A stretch of DNA of 64,000 bases from Janibacter terrae NBRC 107853. GTDB taxonomy: Bacteria; Actinomycetota; Actinomycetes; Actinomycetales; Dermatophilaceae. Each line of letters starts with the position of its first letter. Position 1 is the first letter of the stretch. A model generated the notes under the pieces. The model searched no databases and was not told the DNA's origin. It was given only the letters and a program-made list of their open reading frames with translations. Below, piece by piece: positions 35,855-44,101 of this stretch. The stretch is from assembly GCF_001591405.1 (NCBI RefSeq), contig NZ_BCUV01000007.1:992001-1056000 (forward strand), in the 5' to 3' direction. The translations under genes were made by a program, and so were the position numbers.

Positions 35855-36238
35855 CTAGAGCGACAGGGCGACCCGGGCCAGGGCGAGCGGGATCCACACG
35901 ATGGCGCCCACGACGACGAGCGTCAGCAGGCCGTGCAGGACGAGGAGCGGGCCCCACCGCAGCCACAGGTCACGGGCATCGCCGCGGCTCTCGGCGCGGA
36001 AGACCGACTGCTTCTGGCTGCGCACGATGCGCCCCCACTCGCCCCCTTCGTCGCGCATGAGCGGGGCCCAGAGGTCGCCCGCCGCGCGGGCCCGCGCGAA
36101 GTCGACGAGGACCCGCCGCGAGGTCACCCACCAGCCCCCGGCGAGCAGGGTCAGCAGGAGGAGGACCACGAGGGCGGCGAAGCCCCAGGCCGCCCACACG
36201 AAGAGGGTGAGCCGGGCGGTCTCGGGGTCATCGGGCAC
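35855..36238 (-). CDS. small membrane protein of unknown function
   Basis: About 127 residues with two predicted TM helices: LFVWAAWGFAALVVLLLLTLLAGGWWV (about 10-36) and WGPLLVLHGLLTLVVVGAIVWIPLAL (about 96-121). A cytoplasmic or extracellular loop lies between them (RRVLVDFARARAAGDLWAPLMRDEGGEWGRIVRSQKQSV). No family was recognised. GTG 36238 (VPDDPETARL) is chosen because extensions overlap the divergent PLP enzyme; the start is uncertain. It is convergent with the NUDIX gene. Confidence 0.6.
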   Translation of the reverse strand: MPDDPETARLTLFVWAAWGFAALVVLLLLTLLAGGWWVTSRRVLVDFARARAAGDLWAPLMRDEGGEWGRIVRSQKQSVFRAESRGDARDLWLRWGPLLVLHGLLTLVVVGAIVWIPLALARVALSL

Positions 36239-36329
36239 CCGCAGAGCGTAGGCCGTGGACCGGGCGAGCGGGTGGTGGCCGGGCGAGCCGCGCTGGACGT
36301 GGTGATCGGGTGCGGTCGATGCTGGCGGC

Positions 36330-37349
36330 ATGAGCACCTGGAGGAGCAACCCCGCCGCCCGTGAGTGGACGGGCGGTGTCGTCCACGAGGGCGCGCGCGC
36401 GTTCCACCGCACCCTGCCCGGCTACGCGCCGACGCCCCTCGTCGACCTGCCGGCGCTCGCCGCGGAGCTCGGGGTCGCACGTGTCCTCGTCAAGGACGAG
36501 TCGCAGCGGCTCGAGCTCGCCGCCTTCAAGGTGCTCGGCGCCTCGTGGGCCTGCCACCAGGTGCTCGACAGGACACCCGGAGCACAGCTCGTCACCGCGA
36601 CCGACGGCAACCACGGTCGGGCCGTGGCCTGGCTGGCGCGGCTGCTCGGGACGTCCTCGACGGTCTTCGTCCCGGCGGTCATGACAGCGGGGGCCGAGCA
36701 GCGCATCGTCGACCAGGGCGCCGAGGTGGTCCGGGCGGACGCGGACTACGACGAGACGGTCCGGGTGGCGGCGCGGTACGCCGCCGAGGACCCCCGGCGT
36801 GAGCTCGTCCAGGACACGGCCTGGCCGGGCTACGAGGACGTGCCCGGGTGGATCGTCGACGGGTACGACACGCTGCTGCTCGAGATCGACGAGCAGCTGG
36901 GTGGCGAGCCCGACCTCGTCGCCGTCGGGGTGGGCGTGGGGTCGCTCATCCAGGCCGTCGTCGCGCACTACCGGCGCGGCTCGTCGGTCCGGGTGCTCAG
37001 CGTCGAGCCGGACACGGCGGCGTGCGTCCTCGCCAGCTTGGAGGCGGGGGCGCCGGTCTCCGTCGAGACGGGCAGCACGGTCATGGCCGGCCTCAACTGC
37101 GGCACGGTCTCCACGCTCGCGTGGCCGGTGCTGCGCGACGGGTGCGATGCCGCGGTGACCGTGACCGACGAGGCCGCGCTCGCGGCCTCGCGGGACCTGG
37201 CCGCGCTCGGGATCTCGTCGGGCCCCTCCGGGTCGTCGACGCTCGCCGGGGTGCGCGCAGCGCTCCTCGACCCCGGTCGGCGCGCCGAGCTCGACCTGCC
37301 GGAGGACGCGACCATCGTCCTGCTCAGCACCGAGGGGATGCCGGCGTGA
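36330..37349 (+). CDS. diaminopropionate ammonia-lyase-like PLP enzyme
   Basis: A 339-residue fold-type II PLP enzyme. The PLP lysine is K67 in LELAAFKVLGASWA, the phosphate-binding region is VTATDGNHGRAVAW, and GVGVGSLIQAVV contributes the Gly-rich loop. NCGTVSTLAWPVLRDG near residue 255 and GISSGPSGSSTLAG near 303 match diaminopropionate ammonia-lyase (DpaL), which converts 2,3-diaminopropionate to pyruvate and two NH3, rather than threonine dehydratase. Its stop overlaps the GTG of the M20 peptidase gene (GTGA), so a nitrogen-scavenging operon is likely: deacylate, then eliminate ammonia. About 20 residues shorter than usual DpaL at the N-terminus. Confidence 0.83.
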   Translation: MSTWRSNPAAREWTGGVVHEGARAFHRTLPGYAPTPLVDLPALAAELGVARVLVKDESQRLELAAFKVLGASWACHQVLDRTPGAQLVTATDGNHGRAVAWLARLLGTSSTVFVPAVMTAGAEQRIVDQGAEVVRADADYDETVRVAARYAAEDPRRELVQDTAWPGYEDVPGWIVDGYDTLLLEIDEQLGGEPDLVAVGVGVGSLIQAVVAHYRRGSSVRVLSVEPDTAACVLASLEAGAPVSVETGSTVMAGLNCGTVSTLAWPVLRDGCDAAVTVTDEAALAASRDLAALGISSGPSGSSTLAGVRAALLDPGRRAELDLPEDATIVLLSTEGMPA

Positions 37350-38512
37350 ACCCCCTTCGCGTGGACGAGGAGCAGCTGCGGGCGTGGCGCCACCACCTGC
37401 ACCGCCACCCCGAGACGGCCTTCGAGGAGGCCGTCACCTCCGACAGCGTGGCCGCCGTCCTCGCCGACCTCGGCTACGACGTCGTGCGGGGCCTGGGCGG
37501 GACCGGTCTCGTCGCCTCCCTGACGAAGGGGGAATCGCCGCGGGCCGTCGGGCTGCGGGCCGACATGGACGGGTTGCCGATCACCGAGGTCGCCGGCCGC
37601 GAGCACGGGTCCGCCACCACCGGTCGCATGCACGCCTGCGGGCACGACGGGCACATGGCGATGGTGCTGGGGGCTGCGGCGGCGCTCGCCTCCCAGGACT
37701 TCGACGGGACGGTGCGGATGGTCTTCCAGCCCGCGGAGGAACCCGGCCGGGGCGCGCAGTCGATGGTCGACGACCGACTCTTCGAGCGCTTTCCCGTCGA
37801 CGCGATGTACGGGCTGCACAACATGCCGGGGATCCCGGCCGGTCACCTGCACACGCGGGCGGGTGGGTTCATGGCGAGCGAGGACGACTTCGAGATCGTC
37901 GTCACCGGCCGCGGCGGCCACGCCGCCCGGCCCCACGCAGTCGTCGACCCGCTCGTCGTGGGCGCCGAGATCGTGCTCGCGCTCCAGACGGTCGTCGCAC
38001 GCAGCATCGACCCGGCGGCACCAGCAGTGCTGTCCTGCACGGGGTTCGTCACCGACGGGGCCCGCAACGCGATCCCGACGACCGTGCGGATCAGCGGGGA
38101 CACGCGCAGCTTCGACCCCGCGGTGCAGGAGCTGCTCGAGCGGCGCATCCACGACCTCGCGACGGGCATCGCCGCCGCGCACGGGGCGAGAGCCGAGGTG
38201 ACGTACACGCACGAGTTCGCGCCGACGCTCAACGACCCGGCAGCCGCCGCGCGGGCGGTGGCGGCGGCCCGTGCGGTCCTCGGCGCCGAGCGGGTGGACG
38301 GCGACTGCGACCCGGCCATGCCCAGCGAGGACTTCGGCGTCTTCGCCCGGCACGTCCCCGCGTGCTTCGTCTTCCTCGGCAACGGGACACAGCCCGGCCG
38401 TGGGGGGACCCCGTTGCACAGCAGCGACTACGACATCAACGACGACATCCTCGCCGACGGCGTGCGCTACCTCGTCGCGGTCGCGCTCGAGGAGCTGCGG
38501 CAGGCGCCGTGA
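37346..38512 (+). CDS. M20-family amidohydrolase (hippurate/N-acyl amino acid hydrolase type)
   Basis: A 388-residue metallo-amidohydrolase. Family features are HRHPETAFEE, the metal-site motifs LRADMDGLPI and MHACGHDGHMAMVLGAA, QPAEEPGRGAQSMV (catalytic Glu), the dimerisation domain around GRGGHAARPHAVVDPLVVGAE, and LHSSDYDIND at the end. These enzymes release acyl groups from N-acyl or N-carbamoyl amino acids or indole conjugates. The GTG 37346 overlaps the previous stop by 4 bases. Coupling with the DpaL-like enzyme suggests the product may be a diamino acid. A second, distinct M20 enzyme is encoded at 44.1 kb. Confidence 0.9.
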   Translation: MNPLRVDEEQLRAWRHHLHRHPETAFEEAVTSDSVAAVLADLGYDVVRGLGGTGLVASLTKGESPRAVGLRADMDGLPITEVAGREHGSATTGRMHACGHDGHMAMVLGAAAALASQDFDGTVRMVFQPAEEPGRGAQSMVDDRLFERFPVDAMYGLHNMPGIPAGHLHTRAGGFMASEDDFEIVVTGRGGHAARPHAVVDPLVVGAEIVLALQTVVARSIDPAAPAVLSCTGFVTDGARNAIPTTVRISGDTRSFDPAVQELLERRIHDLATGIAAAHGARAEVTYTHEFAPTLNDPAAAARAVAAARAVLGAERVDGDCDPAMPSEDFGVFARHVPACFVFLGNGTQPGRGGTPLHSSDYDINDDILADGVRYLVAVALEELRQAP

Positions 38513-38539
38513 CGCGACGGGGACGCTCTTCGGGGAGGC

Positions 38540-39175
38540 TCAGGGACTGAGCGCCGCGACCCCGGGTCCGGTGACCCGTCCGAGGCCCGCCCGCCGGCCC
38601 GTGACGAGGAGGTAGAGGTCGGACATCGCGCCGGTGACCTCGGGGCCGCTGCCGTGGGACCAGTCGGTGTCGGTCGCCTGCAGGCGCACCCGGTCGAGAG
38701 GCAGGTGCTCGAAGACCTTGCCCTTCCTGCCCCCGGCCAGGTGCAGGGCGTGGTCGGCGGCCACCCGGAGGTGGTCGACGGGAAGGTCGGGGTCCAGCGC
38801 CAGCGGCAGCGCGATGTCGAGCGTGTGGGCGAGGAGGTCGAGGTGGACCTCGCGCACGCTGAGCCCGGGGAAGGTGCGGCGGTTGCCCACGAGCTGCTCC
38901 AGGCGGTCCACGAGCTGCTCCGGGGTGTGGCGCCGCGCGATCTCCCGGGAGCCCTCTCGGATCAGCCGGTTGATCCCGCCCGGGTGCCGCAGCGCCATCG
39001 CGGCCAGGGCCCCGTTGCCCATGAGCGGCATGGTCACGTGCGCGAGGACGTCCCGGACGGTCCAGCCCGTGCACAGCGAGCCCGTGGCCCACTGGGGTGC
39101 GGTGAGCGGCCGCACCAGGCCCGCGAGCCGGGTCCGGCCCTCGTCGACGGCCCTCCACATGCTCTCGGTGTCCAT
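38540..39175 (-). CDS. maleylpyruvate isomerase-N-like (DinB-fold) protein
   Basis: A 211-residue protein of the actinobacterial group with the four-helix maleylpyruvate isomerase N-terminal/DinB fold. Features include VDEGRTRLAGLVRPLTAPQWATGSLCTGWTVRDVLAHVTMP and later LSVREVHLDLLAHTLDIALPLALDPDLPVDHLRVAADHAL. The His positions in AHVTMP and EVHLDLLAHTLD are those expected for a metal site; many members are mycothiol- or bacillithiol-dependent transferases. The substrate is unknown. It is divergent from a MarR gene with an inverted repeat in the gap, so it may be the regulator's target. Confidence 0.82.
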   Translation of the reverse strand: MDTESMWRAVDEGRTRLAGLVRPLTAPQWATGSLCTGWTVRDVLAHVTMPLMGNGALAAMALRHPGGINRLIREGSREIARRHTPEQLVDRLEQLVGNRRTFPGLSVREVHLDLLAHTLDIALPLALDPDLPVDHLRVAADHALHLAGGRKGKVFEHLPLDRVRLQATDTDWSHGSGPEVTGAMSDLYLLVTGRRAGLGRVTGPGVAALSP

Positions 39176-39198
39176 GGCCGTCCCCTCTCGCGACGTGA

Positions 39199-39217
39199 TA
39201 GTACGATCATAGGACTA
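39199..39217. promoter_or_regulatory. candidate MarR operator
   Basis: TAGT-N11-ACTA (39199-39217), with an A/T-rich centre GATCAT, is the only A/T-rich patch between the divergent isomerase-like and MarR genes. It may hold the overlapping promoters and the autoregulatory site. Confidence 0.4.
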
Positions 39218-39253
39218 CATCTGGTCCCTGAGGAGACCCACCAGGAGGTGCCC

Positions 39254-39751
39254 GTGCCCCGTGAGCTGCCGCTCGGCATGCTGATGTTCCTCGCCCACCG
39301 TGCGGCCGAGGACCGGGTCTTCGCGCGCCTCGCCGAGGCCGGGCACGACGACATCACCCGCGCGCAGGGGCGCCTGCTCGCCGGGATGGACGAAGGGGGG
39401 ACCCGCCTCGTCGTCCTCGCCGAGCGCGCCCGGGTCGCCAAGCAGACCGCCGTCGCGCTCGTCGACCGCCTCGAGCGGGCGGGGTACGTCACGCGCGAGC
39501 TCGACCCGAGCGACGGACGCGCCCGACTCGTCGTGCTCACCGAGCGTGGCCGCGGGCTGATCCCGCACGCCCGCCGTGCGGAGGCCGAGACCGATGACGA
39601 GTGGACCGCCGTCCTCGGTGCCAGCCGTGCTCGCGCCCTGCGCGCCGCCCTCGACGACCTCCGCGACGTCGTCGACCCCGAGTCCGCACTGCCCCGGGGC
39701 AGTGCCGGGTCGGGAGCGGTCGTTTGGTCGCAGGGGGAGGGCAGGAGTTGA
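39254..39751 (+). CDS. MarR-family transcriptional regulator
   Basis: A 165-residue regulator with a central winged helix: ITRAQGRLLAGMDEGGTRLVVLAERARVAKQTAVALVDRLERAGYVTRELDPSDGRARLVVLTERGRGLI, ending in the typical D-x-R-x-R wing. The C-terminal tail is extended and Ser/Gly-rich. GTG 39254 has AGGAGG (39243-39248) upstream. It is divergent from the DinB-fold gene and followed 39 bases later by an alcohol dehydrogenase gene. Phenolic or oxidant ligands are common for the family; no ligand can be assigned. Confidence 0.88.
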   Translation: MPRELPLGMLMFLAHRAAEDRVFARLAEAGHDDITRAQGRLLAGMDEGGTRLVVLAERARVAKQTAVALVDRLERAGYVTRELDPSDGRARLVVLTERGRGLIPHARRAEAETDDEWTAVLGASRARALRAALDDLRDVVDPESALPRGSAGSGAVVWSQGEGRS

Positions 39752-39790
39752 CTGGGCGGGTCCCCCCTTCGTCGTCCGAGAGGAACCCCC

Positions 39791-40828
39791 GTGCGCACCG
39801 TGAAGGCATGGGCGGCCACGTCCGCCACCGCCCCCCTGTCCGCCACCACCATCGAGCGACGTGACGTCGGACCCAACGACGTCCTCATCGAGATCGCCTA
39901 CGCCGGCATCTGCCACAGCGACATCCACACCGCGCGCAGCGAGTGGGGCCAGGCCCCGTACCCGCTCGTCGTCGGCCACGAGATCGCCGGCACCGTCGCC
40001 GAGGTCGGCTCCGACGTCACCCGGCACCGGGTCGGCGACCGCGTCGGCGTCGGCTGCCTGGTCAACTCCTGCCGCGAGTGCGATGCCTGCAAGGCCGGCA
40101 AGGAGCAGTACTGCCCGCAGTCGATCGGCACGTACAACGCGACCGACCGTGACGGCACCATCACCCAGGGCGGCTACTCGACGCACGTCGTCGTCACGGA
40201 AGACTTCGCGCTGAAGATCCCCGAGGGCCTGGACCTCGACGTCGCCGCGCCGCTGCTGTGCGCCGGCATCACGACGTGGTCGCCGCTGCGCCGCTGGGGG
40301 GTCGGTGAGGGCTCGAAGGTCGCCGTCGTCGGTCTCGGCGGCCTCGGCCACATGGGCGTGCAGCTGGCCGTCGCGCTCGGCGCCGACGTCACCGTGCTGT
40401 CCCAGTCGCTGAAGAAGCAGGAGGACGGCCTCGCGCTCGGCGCCACGGACTACCGCGCGACGAGCGACGAGTCGACCTTCGAGGACCTGGCCGGGCAGTT
40501 CGACCTCATCCTCAACACCGTGAGTGCGCAGCTGCCGATCCAGCGGTACCTCGGCCTGCTCGCGCCCGAGGGCACGCTCGTCAACGTCGGCGGCCCGGTC
40601 GAGCCCTTCGAGGTCCCGGCCTTCTCGCTCATCGCGGGCGGCCGCTCGCTCGCCGGCTCGAACATCGGCGGTATCCCCGAGACCCAGGAGATGCTCGACT
40701 TCTGCGCGGAGCAGGGCATCGGCGCCAAGATCGAGGTCATCTCCGCCGACCAGGTCAACGAGGCCTGGGAGCGGGTCGTCGCCTCGGACGTGCGCTACCG
40801 CTTCGTCATCGACGCGGCGACGATCTGA
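39791..40828 (+). CDS. zinc-dependent NAD(P) alcohol dehydrogenase (AdhC/YahK-like)
   Basis: A 345-residue medium-chain dehydrogenase. Catalytic zinc ligands lie in GICHSDIHT and GHEIAG. The structural zinc Cys cluster is [15 protein letters not shown], followed by [28 protein letters not shown] as in YahK/cinnamyl-alcohol-type enzymes. The NAD(P) motif is [28 protein letters not shown]; the Ser following strand 2 favours NADPH. It would reduce aldehydes to alcohols. GTG 39791 follows GAGAGGAA. It is downstream of MarR and could be co-expressed with it. Confidence 0.92.
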   Translation: MRTVKAWAATSATAPLSATTIERRDVGPNDVLIEIAYAGICHSDIHTARSEWGQAPYPLVVGHEIAGTVAEVGSDVTRHRVGDRVGVGCLVNSCRECDACKAGKEQYCPQSIGTYNATDRDGTITQGGYSTHVVVTEDFALKIPEGLDLDVAAPLLCAGITTWSPLRRWGVGEGSKVAVVGLGGLGHMGVQLAVALGADVTVLSQSLKKQEDGLALGATDYRATSDESTFEDLAGQFDLILNTVSAQLPIQRYLGLLAPEGTLVNVGGPVEPFEVPAFSLIAGGRSLAGSNIGGIPETQEMLDFCAEQGIGAKIEVISADQVNEAWERVVASDVRYRFVIDAATI

Positions 40829-40889
40829 TCCCGCGCCGGGGACGAAGGGGGAGAACCTCGACCCGTCCCTGACCAGGAGTTCACCCACC

Positions 40890-40942
40890 GGACCTCACGG
40901 GCGGTGAGGCTGGGCACACCCCAGCCCCCACCCGTGAGGTCC
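40890..40942 (+). promoter_or_regulatory. switch-like stem-loop covering the ribosome-binding site of the secreted nuclease
   Basis: GGACCTCACGGG (40890-40901) pairs perfectly with CCCGTGAGGTCC (40931-40942), enclosing a second perfect hairpin CTGGG-CACAC-CCCAG (40910-40924). The GAGG of the 3' arm lies 7 bases before ATG 40947 and would be the Shine-Dalgarno sequence. The 5' arm CCTCAC can instead pair with a nearer copy GTGAGG (40904-40909), freeing the Shine-Dalgarno. Two exclusive folds of this kind suggest translational control or an RNA thermometer. Confidence 0.6.
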
Positions 40943-40946
40943 ACCC

Positions 40947-42122
40947 ATGTCCCGCATGCTCGCTCGGCTCGCCGGTGTCGGCGCCGCCGCGCTGCTCGTC
41001 GCCGTCCCGTCCCTCCCTTCGCAGGCCGTCACCCCGGCTGCACCCACCTCGGCCGTGGCCGTCGCGACCACCCTGCTCACCGTCGCCGACGCGATCGGCC
41101 GGCAGGACGGGTCGACCCAGACCGCGCGCGGGTACGTCGTCGGGCAGCCCACGGCGACCAGCACCGTCGTGCGCAGCGGCTTCCCCAACGACTACGCCCT
41201 GGCCATCGCGGCCAGCCCGTCCGAGACCGACACCGCGCGGATGCTCTACGTGCAGCTGCCGAGCGCGCTGCGCTCGCAGTGGGGGCTGGCGTCCAACCCC
41301 GACCGCATGGGCGACCAGATCGACGCGACCGGTGCGCTGTCGGCGTACTTCTCGCACCCGGGGATGAAGAGCACGAGCGCGATCTCGCCCGCGGGCGCGA
41401 GCGACCCCGGCGACCCGACCGACCCCGGCGAGCCGACCGACCCGGGCAGCTACTATGACGGGACCGCCGGCCTCACCGGCAGCCAGCTGGAGGCGCGGCT
41501 GCACCAGATCATCAGCAACAACCGGGTCCTGTCCTACGACCAGGTCTGGGACGGCATCAAGGACGTCGACGAGGACCCGCGCAACACCAACAACGTCGTC
41601 CTGCTCTACAAGGGCACGAGCTCACCGAAGTCGAACAACGGTGGGGGAGTGGACAACTGGAACCGTGAGCACGTGTGGGCCAAGAGCCACGGCGACTTCG
41701 GCACGACCGCCGGACCCGGCACGGACCTGCACCACCTGCGTCCGACGGACGTGACGGTCAACAGCGCCCGCGGCAACCTCGACTTCGACGACGGCGGCAG
41801 CGAGAGCACCGAGGCGCCCGGCAACTACTCCGACGGCGACTCCTGGGAGCCGCGGGACGCGGTCAAGGGTGACGTCGCCCGGATGATCTTCTACATGTCG
41901 GTGCGCTACGAGGTCGGCGACGTGGTCGACCTCGAGGTCAACGACCGCGTGGGCAACGGCTCCACCCCGTACATGGGGCGCGTCTCGGTGCTCAAGCAGT
42001 GGAGCCAGCAGGACCCGCCGGACGCCTTCGAGCAGCGCCGCAACGAGCGGATCCACGCCAACTGGCAGGGCAACCGCAACCCCTTCATCGACCACCCGGA
42101 GTGGGTCGAGTCGATCTGGTGA
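40947..42122 (+). CDS. secreted endonuclease I-type nuclease
   Basis: A 391-residue exported protein. The signal peptide ends near residue 27 (SLPSQAV). An OB-fold-like domain (about 38-145, VADAIGRQDGSTQTARGYVVGQ...) is followed by a Pro/Thr/Asp/Gly linker (SDPGDPTDPGEPTDPGS). The Endonuclease_1 domain (about 170-391) has the His-Me finger motif WNREHVWAKSHGDFG and LHHLRPTDVTVNSARGNLDF. Family members (EndA/Vvn, NucM) degrade DNA outside the cell for nutrition or biofilm remodelling. The leader has a stable stem-loop that can hide the ribosome-binding site. Confidence 0.9.
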   Translation: MSRMLARLAGVGAAALLVAVPSLPSQAVTPAAPTSAVAVATTLLTVADAIGRQDGSTQTARGYVVGQPTATSTVVRSGFPNDYALAIAASPSETDTARMLYVQLPSALRSQWGLASNPDRMGDQIDATGALSAYFSHPGMKSTSAISPAGASDPGDPTDPGEPTDPGSYYDGTAGLTGSQLEARLHQIISNNRVLSYDQVWDGIKDVDEDPRNTNNVVLLYKGTSSPKSNNGGGVDNWNREHVWAKSHGDFGTTAGPGTDLHHLRPTDVTVNSARGNLDFDDGGSESTEAPGNYSDGDSWEPRDAVKGDVARMIFYMSVRYEVGDVVDLEVNDRVGNGSTPYMGRVSVLKQWSQQDPPDAFEQRRNERIHANWQGNRNPFIDHPEWVESIW

Positions 42123-42802
42123 GGGGGTTGACCCGAGTCCTCCTCCCGCCCCGGCTCAGCGTCCGGATGCTGCGCCACTACGGCGATCACGGCATCCTCG
42201 TACCCGTCGAGGCAGCGCACGTGCGCCGACTGCGCGACGTGGGGTTCACGGTGTCCGCCATCTCGGTCCTCCTCGCCGCCCACGGCACCGAGACCTACCG
42301 TCAGGCGCTCGCCGTGCAGCGGGAGTCCCTCGGCGACGAGCTGCGCGCGGCCGTGGAGCGACTGGCCCTCATCAACCAGCTCCTCGACGAGGAGGGCTCC
42401 ACCATGTCTGCCATCACCGTCACCCGCGAGACCATCCCCACCCGCACCGTCGTCGCCCTGCGCGGCACCGTGCCCGCCTACGACGAGGAGGGCCGGCTCT
42501 GGGCTGAGCTCATGCCGGAGATCGCCCGCCAGGGCATCATGCCGAGCGCCCCGTGCGGCGTCTTCGAGCACGACCCGGAGTACCGGGAGTCCGACCCGAC
42601 GCTGTCAGGGCACCTGCACGCTCATCAGCGAGGCACACGCCCGCATCGGCGAGCTCGTCCGCTCCGAGGGGCTGACCCTCGCAGCTCGGGGAGGCGTCGA
42701 CGACCCGGTCGCCGTCCTCGGCTTCAACCGGTACCTCGTCGACCCCTGGCAGGCCACGCCCGTGGAGTCCGTGACAGAGGTGTGCGTCCCTCACGCCTGT
42801 GA
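42119..42802 (+). pseudogene. degenerate MerR-family regulator with GyrI-like domain
   Basis: The frame from about 42119 encodes a reduced MerR helix-turn-helix (LSVRMLRHYGDHGILVPVE joined directly to HVRRLRDVGFTVSAISVLLAAHG, lacking the wing residues). A linker helix and the first part of a GyrI-like effector domain (SAITVTRETIPTRTVVALRGTVPAYDEEGRLWAEL) follow. At about 42600 the frame changes: the matching C-terminal part (CTLISEAHARIGELVRSEGL...YLVDPWQATPVESVTEV) continues in another frame after loss of about 35-40 codons. The remnant runs into the convergent MFS gene. Several deletions and one frameshift make it non-functional as a MerR regulator. Confidence 0.75.
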
Positions 42803-44101
42803 GCGCAGGTCCGTGCCCTTGGTCTCCTTCATCGTCAGGACGACGGCGGCCGAGACGAGCAGCATTGCGACGGAGTAGGTGACGAAGGCGTTGGGGCCGA
42901 TCTCCTTGCCCATCCACGCCTGGAGGTAGGGCGCAGTCCCGCCGAAGAGGGCCACGGCGATCGAGTACGGGATGCCGACGCCGATGGTGCGGATCCGGGT
43001 GGGGAACATCTCGGCGAAGACCGCCGGCAGGATCGCGGCCGCCGCGGCGACGAAGACCAGCGCCACGATCATCGACACGGCGAGCTGGACGGCGGAGTCC
43101 TGGAGGTAGGAGTTCAGCGGGAAGGACACCGCGGCCATCCCCAGTGCGCTGGCCATGAAGACCGGCTTGCGGCCGATCCGGTCCGACAGGGCACCCCACG
43201 CCGGCAGGATCGCGATGAAGACGAGGTTGGCGACGACACCGGCCCACAGGGCGTGCTGGGCGTCGATGCCGAGGGTGGCGATCGCGTGCGCGGGGGCCGC
43301 GATGGCCCACGTGTAGAAGGCGATCGTCAGGCCGACCGTGAGGCCGATGACCTTGGCGGCGGAGGCCCGGTGGGTCCAGATCTCGGACCAGAGGCTCGGC
43401 CCGCCGTCCGCGGTGGGCTCGATCTCCGCCTCGAAGTGCACGGTCTCGTGCATCCGGCTGCGCATGACGAGCGCGTAGATGCCGAAGAGCCCGCCGATGA
43501 CGAAGGGGATGCGCCACCCGTACGACTGCATGTCCGCCGTCGAGAGCATCCCGGTGAGGACGACGCCGACGAGCACGCCGAGGACGTTGCCGAGGGTGCC
43601 CGAGACGTAGATGAGGCTCGCCCACAGGCCGCGGTTGTGGTTGTCGGCGAACTCCGAGACGTAGGTCTGCGCCGACGGCAGCTCGCCGCCGTGCGCGAGG
43701 CCCTGGATGAGCCGGGCGAGGACGAGGACGAGGGAGGCGAAGACCCCGATCTGCCCGTAGGTCGGCGCGACCGCGATGAGGATGCTGCCGAGGGCCGCGG
43801 CGCCGACGGTCGCGGCCATGGCGAACTTGCGCCCCCGCCTGTCGGAGATCCAGCCGAAGAGGAAGCCGCCGAAGGGGCGGGCGGCGAAGCCCACCGCGAA
43901 GACGATGAGCGTCGACAGGAAGGCCGACACCGGGTCGTCGGGGTTGAAGAACTGGGTCGCGAAGAAGGGGGAGAAGATCGCGAAGATCCCCCAGTCGAAC
44001 CACTCGAGGGCGTTGCCGACGCCGGTGCCGACGACGGTCTTGGCCCGGCTCTGCTGCGGCGTCGCGGGGGCGGTGGTCGGGGTGGTCATGGGGGTGGACA
44101 T
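42791..44101 (-). CDS. MHS-type MFS transporter
   Basis: A 436-residue twelve-TM transporter of the metabolite:H+ symporter family. Signatures are GVGNALEWFDWGIFAIFSPFFATQFF (TM1), FGWISDRRGRK (the 2-3 loop motif) and GALSDRIGRKPVF in the second half. Substrates in the family include dicarboxylates, glycine betaine, proline and shikimate. Its ATG overlaps the stop of the M20 amidohydrolase by one base, so the two are co-translated: import plus hydrolysis of an acylated amino acid is the likely unit. The AsnC-type regulator lies just upstream of the amidohydrolase, divergently. Confidence 0.9.
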   Translation of the reverse strand: MSTPMTTPTTAPATPQQSRAKTVVGTGVGNALEWFDWGIFAIFSPFFATQFFNPDDPVSAFLSTLIVFAVGFAARPFGGFLFGWISDRRGRKFAMAATVGAAALGSILIAVAPTYGQIGVFASLVLVLARLIQGLAHGGELPSAQTYVSEFADNHNRGLWASLIYVSGTLGNVLGVLVGVVLTGMLSTADMQSYGWRIPFVIGGLFGIYALVMRSRMHETVHFEAEIEPTADGGPSLWSEIWTHRASAAKVIGLTVGLTIAFYTWAIAAPAHAIATLGIDAQHALWAGVVANLVFIAILPAWGALSDRIGRKPVFMASALGMAAVSFPLNSYLQDSAVQLAVSMIVALVFVAAAAAILPAVFAEMFPTRIRTIGVGIPYSIAVALFGGTAPYLQAWMGKEIGPNAFVTYSVAMLLVSAAVVLTMKETKGTDLRSQA

